Shown here: in pieces, positions 47,926 through 57,651 of the stretch
Layout of the letters: each line of letters opens with the position of its first letter
How positions within the stretch are numbered: position 1 is the stretch's first letter
Assembly: GCF_004382825.2 (NCBI RefSeq)
Contig: NZ_SDQO02000002.1
Location: forward strand, 434,001 to 498,000
Direction: 5' to 3'
DNA length: 64,000 bases
Source: Corynebacterium silvaticum
GTDB taxonomy: Bacteria > Actinomycetota > Actinomycetes > Mycobacteriales > Mycobacteriaceae
Notes under the pieces: model-generated
What the model was told of the DNA's origin: nothing
Databases searched by the model: none
What the model saw: the letters and a program-made list of their open reading frames with translations, nothing else
Made by a program: the position numbers and the translations under genes

Positions 47926-48933
47926 ATGAGCAACGAAGATCTCCACCTGATTCGTCGTCCACGCAGGCTCCGAAGCACGCCAGTTATGCGCGAATTAGTG
48001 GCAGAGACGACGCTTCGTCCCGCTGACCTGATTCTTCCCATGTTTGTTGCAGATGGAATAACCGAGCCGCGCGAAATCTCCTCTATGCCAGGTGTGTACC
48101 AGCACACTATTCCCTCCTTGATTGAGGCTGTCAGGGAGGCGATTTCCGTGGGGATTAAGTGCGTGGATCTCTTCGGCGTGCCTCTCGACGCCGACAAAGA
48201 CCTGCAGGGATCTCAATCCTGGGCACCAGAGGGAATCCTCAACCGGGGTATCACCGCACTACGCCAGGAGTTTGGTAACCAGGTCATTATCATGGCAGAC
48301 ACCTGCCTTGACGAGTTCACCGACCATGGACACTGCGGCGTACTGAGCACCGACCGCTTTGGCGAGGTGATCGTGGATAATGACGCGACCATTCCGCTTT
48401 ATCAAAAGATGGCGGTGGCGCAGGCTGAGGCAGGCGCGCACATGGTAAGCCCCTCCGGCATGATGGATGGGCAGATTATGGCAATCCGTGAAGCTCTCGA
48501 CGCTCACGGGTTCCAGGACGTGGCCATCATGGCGTACTCCACCAAGTACGCGTCGGTTTTCTATGGGCCGTTCCGCGAGGCAGTGGGTTCGTCCTTGGAA
48601 GGCGACCGCAGAACTTATCAGCAGGATCCGGCTAACTTCCGGGAATCGCTGGTGGAGGTCGACCTGGATATTGAAGAGGGGGCGGACTTTGTTATGGTCA
48701 AACCAGCCATGCCTTACCTCGACGTGTTAGCAGAGGTGGCCTCCACGTCGGTTGTCCCGGTTGCGGCTTATCAAGTATCAGGCGAATATGCCATGCTGCA
48801 TGCGGCCGCCCGTAATAACTGGCTCGACCTTGAACGTGTGATGATGGAATCATTGATTTCTATCAAACGCGCTGGCGCAGACCAGATTCTTACTTACTTT
48901 GCCGTCGACGCGGCGAAAAAACTACAGCACTAG
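47926..48933 (+). CDS. hemB: Delta-aminolevulinic acid dehydratase
   Basis: A 335-aa enzyme condensing two aminolevulinate molecules into porphobilinogen. The Schiff-base lysines lie in [14 protein letters not shown] and [13 protein letters not shown]. The metal loop reads [14 protein letters not shown], lacking one of the three zinc cysteines, so this is probably the magnesium-activated type. The start [14 protein letters not shown] at 47926 has AAGAAGG 8 bases upstream; an open frame from 47794 overlaps hemD and is not used. Confidence 0.95.
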   Translation: MSNEDLHLIRRPRRLRSTPVMRELVAETTLRPADLILPMFVADGITEPREISSMPGVYQHTIPSLIEAVREAISVGIKCVDLFGVPLDADKDLQGSQSWAPEGILNRGITALRQEFGNQVIIMADTCLDEFTDHGHCGVLSTDRFGEVIVDNDATIPLYQKMAVAQAEAGAHMVSPSGMMDGQIMAIREALDAHGFQDVAIMAYSTKYASVFYGPFREAVGSSLEGDRRTYQQDPANFRESLVEVDLDIEEGADFVMVKPAMPYLDVLAEVASTSVVPVAAYQVSGEYAMLHAAARNNWLDLERVMMESLISIKRAGADQILTYFAVDAAKKLQH

Positions 48934-48940
48934 GGAAATA

Positions 48941-49522
48941 ATGACCAACCACCAACAGCGACTCGAGCGATCACCATCTCAACCGACCACTCCCGACGCT
49001 AAGCGGGAGCGTCCCGACGCAGTTCGCTGGGCGGTTCGCGTGTGGATTTTTGCCATCTGTGTGGAGACGGTACACCAGATCATCAATATCATTGTTGGTT
49101 TTGCCAACAAGCCTGAGTTGATTTCTAAGCTCAAAGAGTCGATGAAGGAAGAGAATCTTTCTCCCGAGATCATGAACGTGGCAGCAAGCCTCAGTATCAT
49201 TCTGGCGGGACTTTTTTCTTTCATCGTGCTGGGCATTATCGCGTGGTTGGCCGCGCTGCTTTATAAAGGCAATAAATCTGCTACTCTATCGCGCCGCATC
49301 CTCACGTATTTCTCTCTTTATTTTGGGGTGCGGCTGGTGACGGTTTTCTTGCTGACCCCAAGTTCTCCGTCTGTTCCTGTTGCCGTGTATGCCGTTGACG
49401 GCTGCATCCAGATCTGTATGGGTGTTGCGGCCGTCGTGGCGCTCATCTTTAAGATGCGGCCCGAAACTTTGGCGTGGACTGGTGAGTGGGAGAGCTCTAG
49501 GGGGAAGAATGGGCACTCTTAG
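48941..49522 (+). CDS. Membrane protein in the haem cluster
   Basis: A 193-aa protein with four membrane helices (about 33-55, 83-110, 124-142, 150-172), a polar N-terminus and a charged C-terminus. An AGGGA lies 5 bases before the ATG at 48941. It sits between hemB and the P-type-ATPase-like gene and overlaps the latter by 14 nt, so the two are coupled. Mycobacteria also have a small membrane gene after hemB (Rv0513 as I recall). Function unknown. Confidence 0.75.
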   Translation: MTNHQQRLERSPSQPTTPDAKRERPDAVRWAVRVWIFAICVETVHQIINIIVGFANKPELISKLKESMKEENLSPEIMNVAASLSIILAGLFSFIVLGIIAWLAALLYKGNKSATLSRRILTYFSLYFGVRLVTVFLLTPSSPSVPVAVYAVDGCIQICMGVAAVVALIFKMRPETLAWTGEWESSRGKNGHS

Positions 49523-52148
49523 CAGCAACCGTGGAGCCAAGGACGAGGGCGGTGCCCCTGCGCGTCCTCTGGGCACCCAGGAAGGGCTTGCCGACGCCAT
49601 CGAAAAGGCGAAACGTGCCGCTGCCAAGGCTGGCATTAACACGGGGGCCTTCCATGCTATTGACCCGGAAGAAGTCGCTGCAGCTGCTATCCATGCAGGA
49701 AGAACCTCTTTTGCGTTTGAATTAAAAGGACTTTCCAGCGCCTCTTCGGTGTCCGAAGTAGAAGATGTTCTAGGCGAGTTGGAGGGCGTAGACGCAAAGA
49801 TTGTGTATCCCTCGTCGATGGCGTGGGTGAGTGCAAGCCGCACTATCGACCCGATGATGTTTGTTGACGTATTCCAGAGGTTCGGAATTACTGCAACGCT
49901 CACGGATTCCTCCCTGCGGCGTCGGCTAGCCTGGTCCGATGTTGAGGAGGGCCGGTACAAGCGCTCGCGACGCCGTGACCGCCGGATTAGCCGCTTTGGT
50001 TCGCGCGTGGATGAGAAAGAGCGTCGTTTTAAGCTAGCGCGCAGGGCCGGGTTCCTGGAACGCCGTGAGGACACCTCCCGTAAAGAGTCAAGCACTGCTG
50101 TTCTCTTTACTGCGCGGTCACTCATGACCAAAACGCGTCTATGCATTAGCGCGCTTTTTACAATTCCCGTCGTGGCCATTAGCTACTCCAGAGACCTGCA
50201 GTTTGATAACTGGCAGTGGGCTTTGGCTGCGCTTTCCATCCCCGTTGTGTTTTATGGTGCGTGGCCTTTTCACCGAGCAACGCTGGGTGGGGCTCGTCGG
50301 GGCATGTCCGCCTTGGACAGTGCCTCGTCGGTAGCAATCCTGCTGGCGTGGCTGTGGTCGTTGAGCATGGTGCTGTTTACCCCGGTAGGCGACCCGGAGT
50401 ATCGAGCGCGGCCGAAGTGGATTGCGATCGATCCTACGATTTTTGAGTCTGGTGCGCTCTTTTTCGACGTAGCCTGCGGAATGACGCTGATCCTTCTTGC
50501 CGGAAGGCTCGCTGCCCGCAGAGCTCGCAGCAGTCTCCAAGATGATCTTCTGAAGTACAAACCGCATCCCGCTTCTACCGTCACGGTGGTGTCCAAAAAA
50601 CGGAAAGCCGGGGGAGCTGGGAAAGAAGACAAAGCGATCCAGAAGCTGAATGTAGGCGATGACGTCATCATTCCCGCTGGGGGCCTTGTGCCTGTCGACG
50701 GAATAGTGGTCGGCGGTGGCGGCACCTTGGACGGTACGGCCTTGGGCATTGGCTCATGTGAAGTAAAAGTCAACGACCGAGTCTATGCAGGGTGTATCAA
50801 TGGCGGCAAGGAACTTAAGGTTCGCGTGCTGCAGACTGGGCATAGGACCTGGTTGGCTGCCATAAATCGGTGGGTGGTGGATGCTAATGTGCATCAGAAT
50901 CGCTCGGATGCCATAGCTACCAAGGCTGCCTCGATGCTCGTTCCCGTGTCGTTTGTTATCGCGGCCACGGATTTTGCTCTGTGGGCATTGATCACAAACA
51001 ACCTGAACCAGGCATTTGCCACGGGCCTTGCAGTATTGGGCTGCGTGGCTCCGGCGGCGCTTGCCACCTCTGCGTCGTTAGCTATGCGACAAGGCATCGA
51101 AGGCGCTGCACGACGTGGAACACTGATTAAATCGGGTGAGACGCTGCGCAACGTCGACGAGGTAGACACGGTTATTTTCAATCGTGTGGGCGCTATTTCG
51201 CGTCCGGAGATGTCTGTAGAAACAGTCACCGCTGACCGTGGGGAAAATCCCGATCTGGTGCTTCGCGTTGCCGGTGCTCTAGCCATGGAAAGCGGGCATC
51301 CTGTGTCCCGTGCCCTGGTGCGCGCGGCACGAGAAGCACGGGATGCTTCTACTGATGATTCCATTCCAGGTTGGATTGAAGTCACCCACTCGAAGGTGGA
51401 CGAGGAGGGAAGCTTCCGCGGGCATGTGGAGTTGCCGGTAGTCAACAGCGATGGGGAAGAAGAACTGCGGAGCGTGGAAGCAGTGTTATGGCGTCCGCGC
51501 AACCTTTCTGACCTGCATGGTCGTCTGGCCGCGGCTGCAGTATCTGGCAGCAGTCCGCTGGTTGTGCGATGGAAGAACAAAGATCGTGGCGTGATCACGT
51601 TGTACAACGGTGCCAAAGATGATGCCGTGGATGCCGTGGACTCGCTTGAGTCGATGGGGCTGGAAACGATGATGCTTAGCCGGGATACGTACCCGGTGGC
51701 GCGTCGATACGGCGATATGGTGGGAGTATCTCACGTGCTGGCCGGTGTGCAGCCCGGGCGGAAGCCGCAGACTGTTCGATCTGTGCGTTCTCATGGGGCG
51801 AATATCGCCATGGTTGGTGATGAGTCAGTGGAGGAGTGCTATCGGGTTGCCAACGTGGGCATCATGATTAGCGCGATGTCGGGTTCACAGGGGGCACTTG
51901 CGCTTGAGCATCCCGCTGCGGATGTGGTCATGCTCAAACCGGATGTGGCGCCTATTCCGCGTTTGTTCCATTTTGCGCGTCGCCTGAATCGCAGGATCCG
52001 TGGAAACCTGATTTTTGCGTGGACCTACAACTTGCTGGCCATTGTGGCGGCGGTGGCGGGAGTCCTGCACCCGATGATTGCCCCTCTGCTCATGCTGGGG
52101 TCGAGCGTGATTATTGAGGTTCGCTCTCATTGGTTGCGCAGCATATAG
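49509..52148 (+). CDS. P-type-ATPase-like protein without catalytic motifs
   Basis: An 879-aa protein with the layout of a P1B-type ATPase: N-terminal soluble region, membrane helices, actuator-like segment, a helix with GCVAPAALATSAS, then P- and N-like domains and final helices. Every catalytic motif is altered: DKTGT reads NRVGA (phospho-Asp is Asn), the TGE loop reads GIGS, the metal CPC reads CVA, and GDGxND reads GDESVE. Only the ATP-site HP motif (ESGHPVSRALV) remains. It should not pump ions by the usual cycle. The ATG at 49509 overlaps the upstream membrane gene by 14 nt; a longer frame from 49380 is a shadow. Role unknown; its place in the haem cluster suggests a scaffold, sensor or haem-related function. 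Confidence 0.85.
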   Translation: MGTLSSNRGAKDEGGAPARPLGTQEGLADAIEKAKRAAAKAGINTGAFHAIDPEEVAAAAIHAGRTSFAFELKGLSSASSVSEVEDVLGELEGVDAKIVYPSSMAWVSASRTIDPMMFVDVFQRFGITATLTDSSLRRRLAWSDVEEGRYKRSRRRDRRISRFGSRVDEKERRFKLARRAGFLERREDTSRKESSTAVLFTARSLMTKTRLCISALFTIPVVAISYSRDLQFDNWQWALAALSIPVVFYGAWPFHRATLGGARRGMSALDSASSVAILLAWLWSLSMVLFTPVGDPEYRARPKWIAIDPTIFESGALFFDVACGMTLILLAGRLAARRARSSLQDDLLKYKPHPASTVTVVSKKRKAGGAGKEDKAIQKLNVGDDVIIPAGGLVPVDGIVVGGGGTLDGTALGIGSCEVKVNDRVYAGCINGGKELKVRVLQTGHRTWLAAINRWVVDANVHQNRSDAIATKAASMLVPVSFVIAATDFALWALITNNLNQAFATGLAVLGCVAPAALATSASLAMRQGIEGAARRGTLIKSGETLRNVDEVDTVIFNRVGAISRPEMSVETVTADRGENPDLVLRVAGALAMESGHPVSRALVRAAREARDASTDDSIPGWIEVTHSKVDEEGSFRGHVELPVVNSDGEEELRSVEAVLWRPRNLSDLHGRLAAAAVSGSSPLVVRWKNKDRGVITLYNGAKDDAVDAVDSLESMGLETMMLSRDTYPVARRYGDMVGVSHVLAGVQPGRKPQTVRSVRSHGANIAMVGDESVEECYRVANVGIMISAMSGSQGALALEHPAADVVMLKPDVAPIPRLFHFARRLNRRIRGNLIFAWTYNLLAIVAAVAGVLHPMIAPLLMLGSSVIIEVRSHWLRSI

Positions 52149-52191
52149 ATAGTAGAGCGCTATAACTAGTGCCGGATGACGGCACCATCGG

Positions 52192-52223
52192 AACCCTATC
52201 AATCAAATGGTTGATAGGGTTCT
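52192..52223 (+). terminator. Terminator before hemE
   Basis: GAACCCTATCAA (52192-52203) and TTGATAGGGTTC (52212-52223), perfect 12-bp stem, 8-nt loop, then TCGCC. It lies 44 bases after the ATPase-like gene, so hemE has its own promoter; CATTAT 7 nt before the hemE ATG is a weak leaderless -10 candidate. Confidence 0.75.
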
Positions 52224-52282
52224 CGCCTGAAATAGGGTCGGCTTGCTTTCCTTTAGCCGTTTTGTTGTGCATTATTGGTGGC

Positions 52283-53329
52283 ATGTCACAACCTTTCAAT
52301 GCGCCAATTCTTGACGCCATTCAGGGGAAAACTCCCACGCGTCGTCCCGTATGGTTTATGCGCCAAGCCGGCCGCTCGCTGCTTGAGTATCGCCAGGTAC
52401 GGGAAGGTATTGGCATGCTGGACAGCTGTTTTATGCCAGAACTTCTTGCAGAAATTACTCTGCAGCCAGTGCGCCGCCACGACGTAGATGCCGCGATCTT
52501 GTTCTCAGACATTGTGGTTCCGCTTAAAGCCGCTGGGGTAAAAGTAGAAATCATTCCTGGTCGCGGCCCCGTTATGGATCGCGCGATCCATAACGGGGCC
52601 GATGTGGATGCGCTACCGATTCTTGACGATGATGTCCTGCAAGTAGCCCGAGGCATCGAGATTATTCAGGACGAGCTGACGGATCAGCAGACACTGATCG
52701 GTTTTGCTGGCGCGCCATTCACACTGGCGAGTTACCTTGTAGAGGGCGGCCCCAGCAAGAATCACGAAAAGACTAAGTCCATGATGCATGGCGACCCCGA
52801 GACCTGGCATGCCCTCATGCAGCGTCTGGTTCCCACCATCGTGCGATTCCTGCGCACCCAGATCGACGCAGGCGTTCAGACCATGCAGCTTTTCGACTCC
52901 TGGGCGGGCTTCCTCACAGAGCGCGATTACCGCAACCACGTGCTTCCGTATTCTACTCAGATCTTAGAAGAGGTAGCGGACGTGCCTCGCATTCACTTCG
53001 GCGTGAGCACCGGTGAACTGCTCGCCACGATGAGCGAGGCCGGCTCTGAAGTGATGGGTGTGGATTGGCGCGTGCCTCTCGACGTCGCCGCCGAGCGCAT
53101 TCACGCCCGTTCCGGGGCAAAGGTGCTGCAAGGAAACCTAGACCCGGCGTTGCTTTTTGCCGGAGAAGACGTATTAAAAACTGAGATCGAGCGCATCTGC
53201 GCTGAAGCCGATCTCGCCATTGCCGCAGGACACGCCACTGGGCATATATTTAACCTCGGACACGGCGTATTGCCGCACACTGATCCTGAAGCGATCACTC
53301 GTGCGGTGGAGCTGATTCACCGTTTTTAA
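52283..53329 (+). CDS. hemE: Uroporphyrinogen decarboxylase
   Basis: A 348-aa enzyme making coproporphyrinogen III. It begins the fold with RRPVWFMRQAGRSLLEYR and has the conserved AILFSDIVVPL, TMQLFDSWAGFL and NLGHGVLPHTDPE segments. The ATG at 52283 (MSQPFNAPILDAI) is chosen; a longer frame from 52169 spans the terminator. The next gene follows after 62 bases. Confidence 0.95.
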   Translation: MSQPFNAPILDAIQGKTPTRRPVWFMRQAGRSLLEYRQVREGIGMLDSCFMPELLAEITLQPVRRHDVDAAILFSDIVVPLKAAGVKVEIIPGRGPVMDRAIHNGADVDALPILDDDVLQVARGIEIIQDELTDQQTLIGFAGAPFTLASYLVEGGPSKNHEKTKSMMHGDPETWHALMQRLVPTIVRFLRTQIDAGVQTMQLFDSWAGFLTERDYRNHVLPYSTQILEEVADVPRIHFGVSTGELLATMSEAGSEVMGVDWRVPLDVAAERIHARSGAKVLQGNLDPALLFAGEDVLKTEIERICAEADLAIAAGHATGHIFNLGHGVLPHTDPEAITRAVELIHRF

Positions 53330-53391
53330 ATGCCTCGGCGACTAGTTCTCCCAAGCCACAACAAAGTTAAGTTTCAAGGAAGGTCATCCAC

Positions 53392-54777
53392 GTGCGCATT
53401 GCCATCATCGGTGCCGGTTTAGCGGGACTAACGGCTGCTTATGAGATCCATACACTCGACCCTCACGTGGAAGTAGAGGTGTTTGAGGCGACCGATCGAA
53501 TCGGCGGCAAATTGTTCACGGTTCCGTTTGCCTCCGGCCCTACCGATATGGGCGCAGAAGCATATCTCGCCTTCAGGGAAGACACCACTGAGTTCTTTAA
53601 AGAGCTAGGACTCGGGGAGAACCTGCGCTCGCCCTCGGGGTTGCCTTCTTTGTTGTACGTGGAAGGGAGCCTCCACGGGATGCCCTCCAACACGATCATG
53701 GGTATTCCAGGAACAAGCGAGGGCCTGGGAAACTTGGTCAGCGAGGAAACCCTCAAACGCATTGATGCGGAGAAAGACGCGGGCTCAATTGACTGGCCTC
53801 AAGAGGTAAGCCTGGGGGCGCTCCTGCGGGAACGCTTGGGCGATGACGTTGTGGATCACGTGGTGTCTGCGTTGCAAGGCGGCGTCTATTCTTCCACCTC
53901 GGACGATCTAAGCCTGCGCGCTACGGTGCCCCAGTTAGCACGCGCCTTCGACCGCCTTAAAGAGGAGGGGAAACCAGTAACCATCACGGGCGCTGTCCAG
54001 CAGCTTCTCGCTGAGCGAGAGACCCGAAACAAAGCGCGGGGACATACCCCGAGCGTATTCGCGTCTTTCGCGGGCGGTTATGCGGAGATGTATGAAATCC
54101 TTGCGGAGCGTAGCGAGGCAAAAATCCACATCGATGCCTTTATCACTGCAATTGATAAAACAGCTGAAGGCTTCACCCTCAAAGGCGCTGAGGGGGTCTT
54201 TGACAGGGTGCTGTTGACGGTGCCGGCACCCACCGCTGCACTGCTGCTGAAAAACCTTGCGCCGGAGGCCGCGCAGCAGCTCAAAACCATCAAGTTGGCA
54301 AGCTCTGCCGTGGTAGGAATGAAATTTGATCATTCCGAGGGACTCACCGAGAACTCAGGGATCCTTGTTGCCACCGATGCTCACGATGTGAAAGCAAAGG
54401 CGTTCACCTTCTCTTCCAAGAAGTGGCCGCACCTTGGCGAGCGCGGCGGCGCTTTAGTCCGAGCCTCTTTTGGGCGGTTTGGCGACGACGCGATTGCTCG
54501 CGCGGACGAGGACGAGCTTGTCGACGCAGCCCTCGACGATCTGCAGACCATTACGGGATTCGACGGACGCGCTGCGGGCTTATCGGAGATCTTTGTCCAG
54601 CGCTGGTTCGGCGGCTTGCCCGTGTATGGGCCAGGACATCTGGAAACGGTGGCGGCAATCAAGGACGCACTTGCTGAGGTCGAAGGCATCGACGCTACCG
54701 GCGCATGGGCCGATGGCGTCGGCGTGCCTGCGGTGATCGACGCAGCGAGAGCTGCAGCCAAACGCGCGCTTGCCTAA
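53392..54777 (+). CDS. hemY: Coproporphyrinogen/protoporphyrinogen oxidase (HemY/CgoX)
   Basis: A 461-aa FAD enzyme: RIAIIGAGLAGLTAAYEI at the N-terminus, FEATDRIGGK, FTVPFASGPTDMGAEAY, and a C-terminal FAD segment IDATGAWADGVGVPAVI. It starts with GTG. In actinobacteria the family works mainly on coproporphyrinogen III within the coproporphyrin-dependent haem route, with ferrochelatase and HemQ elsewhere. It lies after hemE by 62 bases, and the next gene is convergent. Confidence 0.93.
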   Translation: MRIAIIGAGLAGLTAAYEIHTLDPHVEVEVFEATDRIGGKLFTVPFASGPTDMGAEAYLAFREDTTEFFKELGLGENLRSPSGLPSLLYVEGSLHGMPSNTIMGIPGTSEGLGNLVSEETLKRIDAEKDAGSIDWPQEVSLGALLRERLGDDVVDHVVSALQGGVYSSTSDDLSLRATVPQLARAFDRLKEEGKPVTITGAVQQLLAERETRNKARGHTPSVFASFAGGYAEMYEILAERSEAKIHIDAFITAIDKTAEGFTLKGAEGVFDRVLLTVPAPTAALLLKNLAPEAAQQLKTIKLASSAVVGMKFDHSEGLTENSGILVATDAHDVKAKAFTFSSKKWPHLGERGGALVRASFGRFGDDAIARADEDELVDAALDDLQTITGFDGRAAGLSEIFVQRWFGGLPVYGPGHLETVAAIKDALAEVEGIDATGAWADGVGVPAVIDAARAAAKRALA

Positions 54778-54783
54778 GGCGTG

Positions 54784-55619
54784 TTAGCTGTCGCGGCGCG
54801 TCAGAATCACAGAGAAATCCTCATCGCCATGCCCGGCCTGCTGTTGCTCTTCTAAGGAACTCAGCGCTGAGGCAACGGCGGGGAGCGGCTGGGCAGCGGT
54901 GTCGAGCATTAGGCGAGCGTCCTTTGCAATCGCATCTGCGGTGAAATCGCCAGGTGTAGTGGGGCGTTCGCCTAAGACAAAGGGGCGCTTCATTCCGGCG
55001 ATAAAGGCCAATCCGGTGGAGTTGAGCATGGTGAGGGTTTCTTCAGGCGACAAACCACTGGAGTCTCCTAGAAGCAGGGCTTCTTTGAGCCCCTGGGCGC
55101 TTACTGCAAGGGCGATATTAGCTAGCAATTTTCCGACGGCGGCTTTGGGGGCGGCGTCGACAAGCACAAGCCGTTCGGGGTCTGCCCACGGGGCGACTAG
55201 TGCGGCGGCGGCCTCACGGTAATGTTCATCGGCGCTGCCCACGTAAACGCCTAAAGAACCGGCGCGGGCGGGGCCGAGGGTACCCACGACCGGGGCTGCG
55301 ACATAGCTGGGCACTGCGTCAGCGAACTCGGCGCAGTCTTCTGGGCTAACAGTGGTCGTATCAACCCACAGCACCCCCTCGGGGATGAGGCGAGGGTTAA
55401 TAACCACGTCTCGCACTGTATCGGGGCCAAAAAGTGACGTCACAACGATATCGGCACCAGCGACGGCTTCCTCGAGGGAAGAAGCGAGCGTGGCGCCTGC
55501 TGCTACCAGGCGTTCAGCTTGCTTGAGGTGCGATTCCACACCACGAGGTCGTGCTCTTTGAGCAAGTGGAGCGCTAGTTCTGTGCCCATTCGGCCGGTTC
55601 CAAGAAATGCAATAGTCAT
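54784..55619 (-). pseudogene. 3-hydroxyisobutyrate-dehydrogenase-like gene, frameshifted
   Basis: The ATG at 55619 opens [20 protein letters not shown] with a proper Rossmann motif and runs through VVWNRTSSK. There the frame breaks; the rest (AERLVAAGATLASS, EGVLWVDTTTVSPED, GSLGVYVG, LLGDSSGLSPEETL) continues in a different frame to a stop at 54784. Adding one base near 55517-55518 joins the two into 278 aa, the family length. The 303-codon open frame from 55695 has an artificial N-terminus and should not be used. Substrate unknown. Either a real 1-nt deletion or a sequencing error. Confidence 0.8.
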
Positions 55620-55702
55620 GGCGCCATGATAGAGAAGGTGCGGTGGGCTTCGCAGCGCGCGGAGGAAATAGTGGGCCTAAAGTTTGTGAGCTCATTACGT
55701 AA

Positions 55703-55715
55703 TAGGATGGTACGC
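55703..55715 (+). promoter_or_regulatory. Leaderless promoter -10 of hemL
   Basis: TAGGAT (55703-55708) stands 7 nt before the ATG at 55716, without a ribosome site. Confidence 0.5.
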
Positions 55716-57032
55716 ATGACTGTTATCCCGACTTCCTCTAACGTTCAGCGTTCCCGTGAGCTTTTCCACCAAGCCTGCACAGTAACCCCAGGTGGTGTGA
55801 ACTCGCCGGTGCGTGCTTTTGGCTCCGTGGGAGGGCAAGCACGCTTCATCGCATCAGCGAAGGGATCCAAGCTTTACGACGTAGACGGCAACGAATACGT
55901 GGACCTGGTGTGTTCTTGGGGCCCGATGCTTTTGGGCCACGCTCACCCCGAAATCGTTGGCGCGGTGCAAAAGGTAGCAGAGAAAGGTCTGTCTTTTGGC
56001 GCCCCTACCGAGGCCGAAGTGCGCATAGCCAGCATGATTGTTGAACGCACCTCAGTTGAGGAAGTTCGTATGGTCAACTCAGGCACTGAGGCGACTATGT
56101 CTGCGGTTCGGCTGGCGCGTGGGTTCACCGGCCGCCCCAAGATCATTAAATTCGATGGGTGCTATCATGGACACGTCGATGCGCTACTGGCATCCGCGGG
56201 ATCCGGGGTAGCTACGTTTGCTCTGCCGGATTCCCCAGGCGTGACGGGCGCTTCCGCCGCAGATACCATCGTGGTGCCCTATAACGACATCGAGGCTGTG
56301 GCTCAGGCTTTTGCGGAAAATGAGGGGCAGATTGCCTGCGTCATCGCCGAGGCGGCGGCAGGAAACATGGGCACGGTTGCCCCGCGCGATAACTTTAATG
56401 CGCAGCTTAAAGAGCTCGCCCACGCGCATGGCGCGTTGCTCATCCTTGATGAGGTGATGACGGGCTTCCGCACCTCCTACAGCGGTTGGTTTGGGGTAGA
56501 CCATGTGGCTGGTGACCTCACCACCTTTGGCAAGGTCATCTCCGGAGGTCTTCCAGCGGCGGCCTTCGGTGGTCGTGCGGACATTATGAAGTACCTTGCT
56601 CCCGAGGGGCCGGTATATCAGGCCGGAACTCTCTCAGGTAACCCGGTAGCAGTGGCCGCCGGAATGAAGTCGCTTGAGCTTGCTACTCCCGAGGTCTATG
56701 ACGTGGTGCGCGCCAATGCTGATCGTTTGGCTGGATTGCTGACCACCGCGCTAGAACGCGAGGGTGTAGCCCACCATATTCAGCGAGCCGCCACGATGCT
56801 GTCCATTCGCTTTGCAGAAGGCGAAGGCCACAACTTTGATGAGATGAAGGCTGCTGAGACATTCCGCTTTTCTCCTTTCTTCCATGCGCTCATGGATAAT
56901 GGCATCTATGCGCCGGCGAGCGTGTTTGAGACGTGGTTTGTGTCCGCGGCGCTTACCGACGAAGATTTTGAGAAGATCGAGAACGCCCTACGCCCAGCGG
57001 CCCAGGCTGCGGCAGCCGCACACAAGCACTGA
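55716..57032 (+). CDS. hemL: Glutamate-1-semialdehyde 2,1-aminomutase
   Basis: A 438-aa PLP enzyme that makes 5-aminolevulinate. It has [34 protein letters not shown] and the PLP lysine in [19 protein letters not shown] start at the ATG at 55716 ([10 protein letters not shown]), which follows TAGGAT at leaderless spacing; starts at 55707 and 55626 add upstream residues. It completes the haem set here (hemA, C, D, B, E, Y, L) and leads a probable transcript into the cytochrome c genes, since the next gene begins 8 bases after its stop. Confidence 0.95.
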   Translation: MTVIPTSSNVQRSRELFHQACTVTPGGVNSPVRAFGSVGGQARFIASAKGSKLYDVDGNEYVDLVCSWGPMLLGHAHPEIVGAVQKVAEKGLSFGAPTEAEVRIASMIVERTSVEEVRMVNSGTEATMSAVRLARGFTGRPKIIKFDGCYHGHVDALLASAGSGVATFALPDSPGVTGASAADTIVVPYNDIEAVAQAFAENEGQIACVIAEAAAGNMGTVAPRDNFNAQLKELAHAHGALLILDEVMTGFRTSYSGWFGVDHVAGDLTTFGKVISGGLPAAAFGGRADIMKYLAPEGPVYQAGTLSGNPVAVAAGMKSLELATPEVYDVVRANADRLAGLLTTALEREGVAHHIQRAATMLSIRFAEGEGHNFDEMKAAETFRFSPFFHALMDNGIYAPASVFETWFVSAALTDEDFEKIENALRPAAQAAAAAHKH

Positions 57033-57040
57033 AAGGCCTC

Positions 57041-57649
57041 ATGAGTACCACTATCGTCCACCTCGTCCGGCATGGAGAAGTCTTTAACCCAGAACGCATC
57101 CTGTACGGGCGAATCCCTGACTATCACATCTCTTCACGCGGGCGCAGCATGGCGGCTCGTACCGCTAGCTCCTTTGTGGGACACGACGTGACTGTCTTGA
57201 TGTCCTCGCCTTTGGAACGAGCACAGGAGACCGCAGCGCCCTTCGCGGAGAAACTAGGGCTTGACGTGCGTCTCGACGACCGCCTTTTGGAATCCGGCAA
57301 CCGTTTTGAAGGTCTCCGCGTCAAGGGGTTGCGCTCCCAACTATGGAACCCCGTCAGATGGCCGCTCATGGCAAATCCGCTCCTGCCCAGCTGGGGAGAG
57401 CACTATGTGGATCAACGCGACCGCATGATGGAGGTAGTGGAAGACGCTCGTCGTGCTGCTGAGGGGCACGAGGCGATCTTGGTAAGCCACCAGCTTCCTA
57501 TTGTGTGCGTCCAGCGGCATGTCCAAGGAAAACCGCTGGCGCATAACCCGGCGGTACGGCACTGTAACTTGGCTAGCGTGAGCTCGCTGGTGTTTGAAGA
57601 CGACCAGATCATTGACTATATCTACACGGAACCAGCACAGGAGATCTAA
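57041..57649 (+). CDS. Histidine phosphatase family protein
   Basis: A 202-aa phosphoglycerate-mutase-like protein with the catalytic HLVRHGEVFNPERILYGR and ILVSHQLPIVCVQRH. GAAAGG lies 4 bases before the ATG. The same gene stands between hemL and the TlpA-like gene in M. tuberculosis (Rv0525 as I recall). The substrate is unknown; a role in haem or cytochrome c synthesis is only suggested by position. It ends 2 bases before the next start. Confidence 0.85.
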   Translation: MSTTIVHLVRHGEVFNPERILYGRIPDYHISSRGRSMAARTASSFVGHDVTVLMSSPLERAQETAAPFAEKLGLDVRLDDRLLESGNRFEGLRVKGLRSQLWNPVRWPLMANPLLPSWGEHYVDQRDRMMEVVEDARRAAEGHEAILVSHQLPIVCVQRHVQGKPLAHNPAVRHCNLASVSSLVFEDDQIIDYIYTEPAQEI

Positions 57650-57651
57650 CA

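Noticed and set aside
54784..55695. 303-codon version of the dehydrogenase gene starting at 55695
   Set aside because: The first 60 codons are out of frame with the Rossmann motif, which is found in another frame from 55619; it is an artefact of the frameshift.
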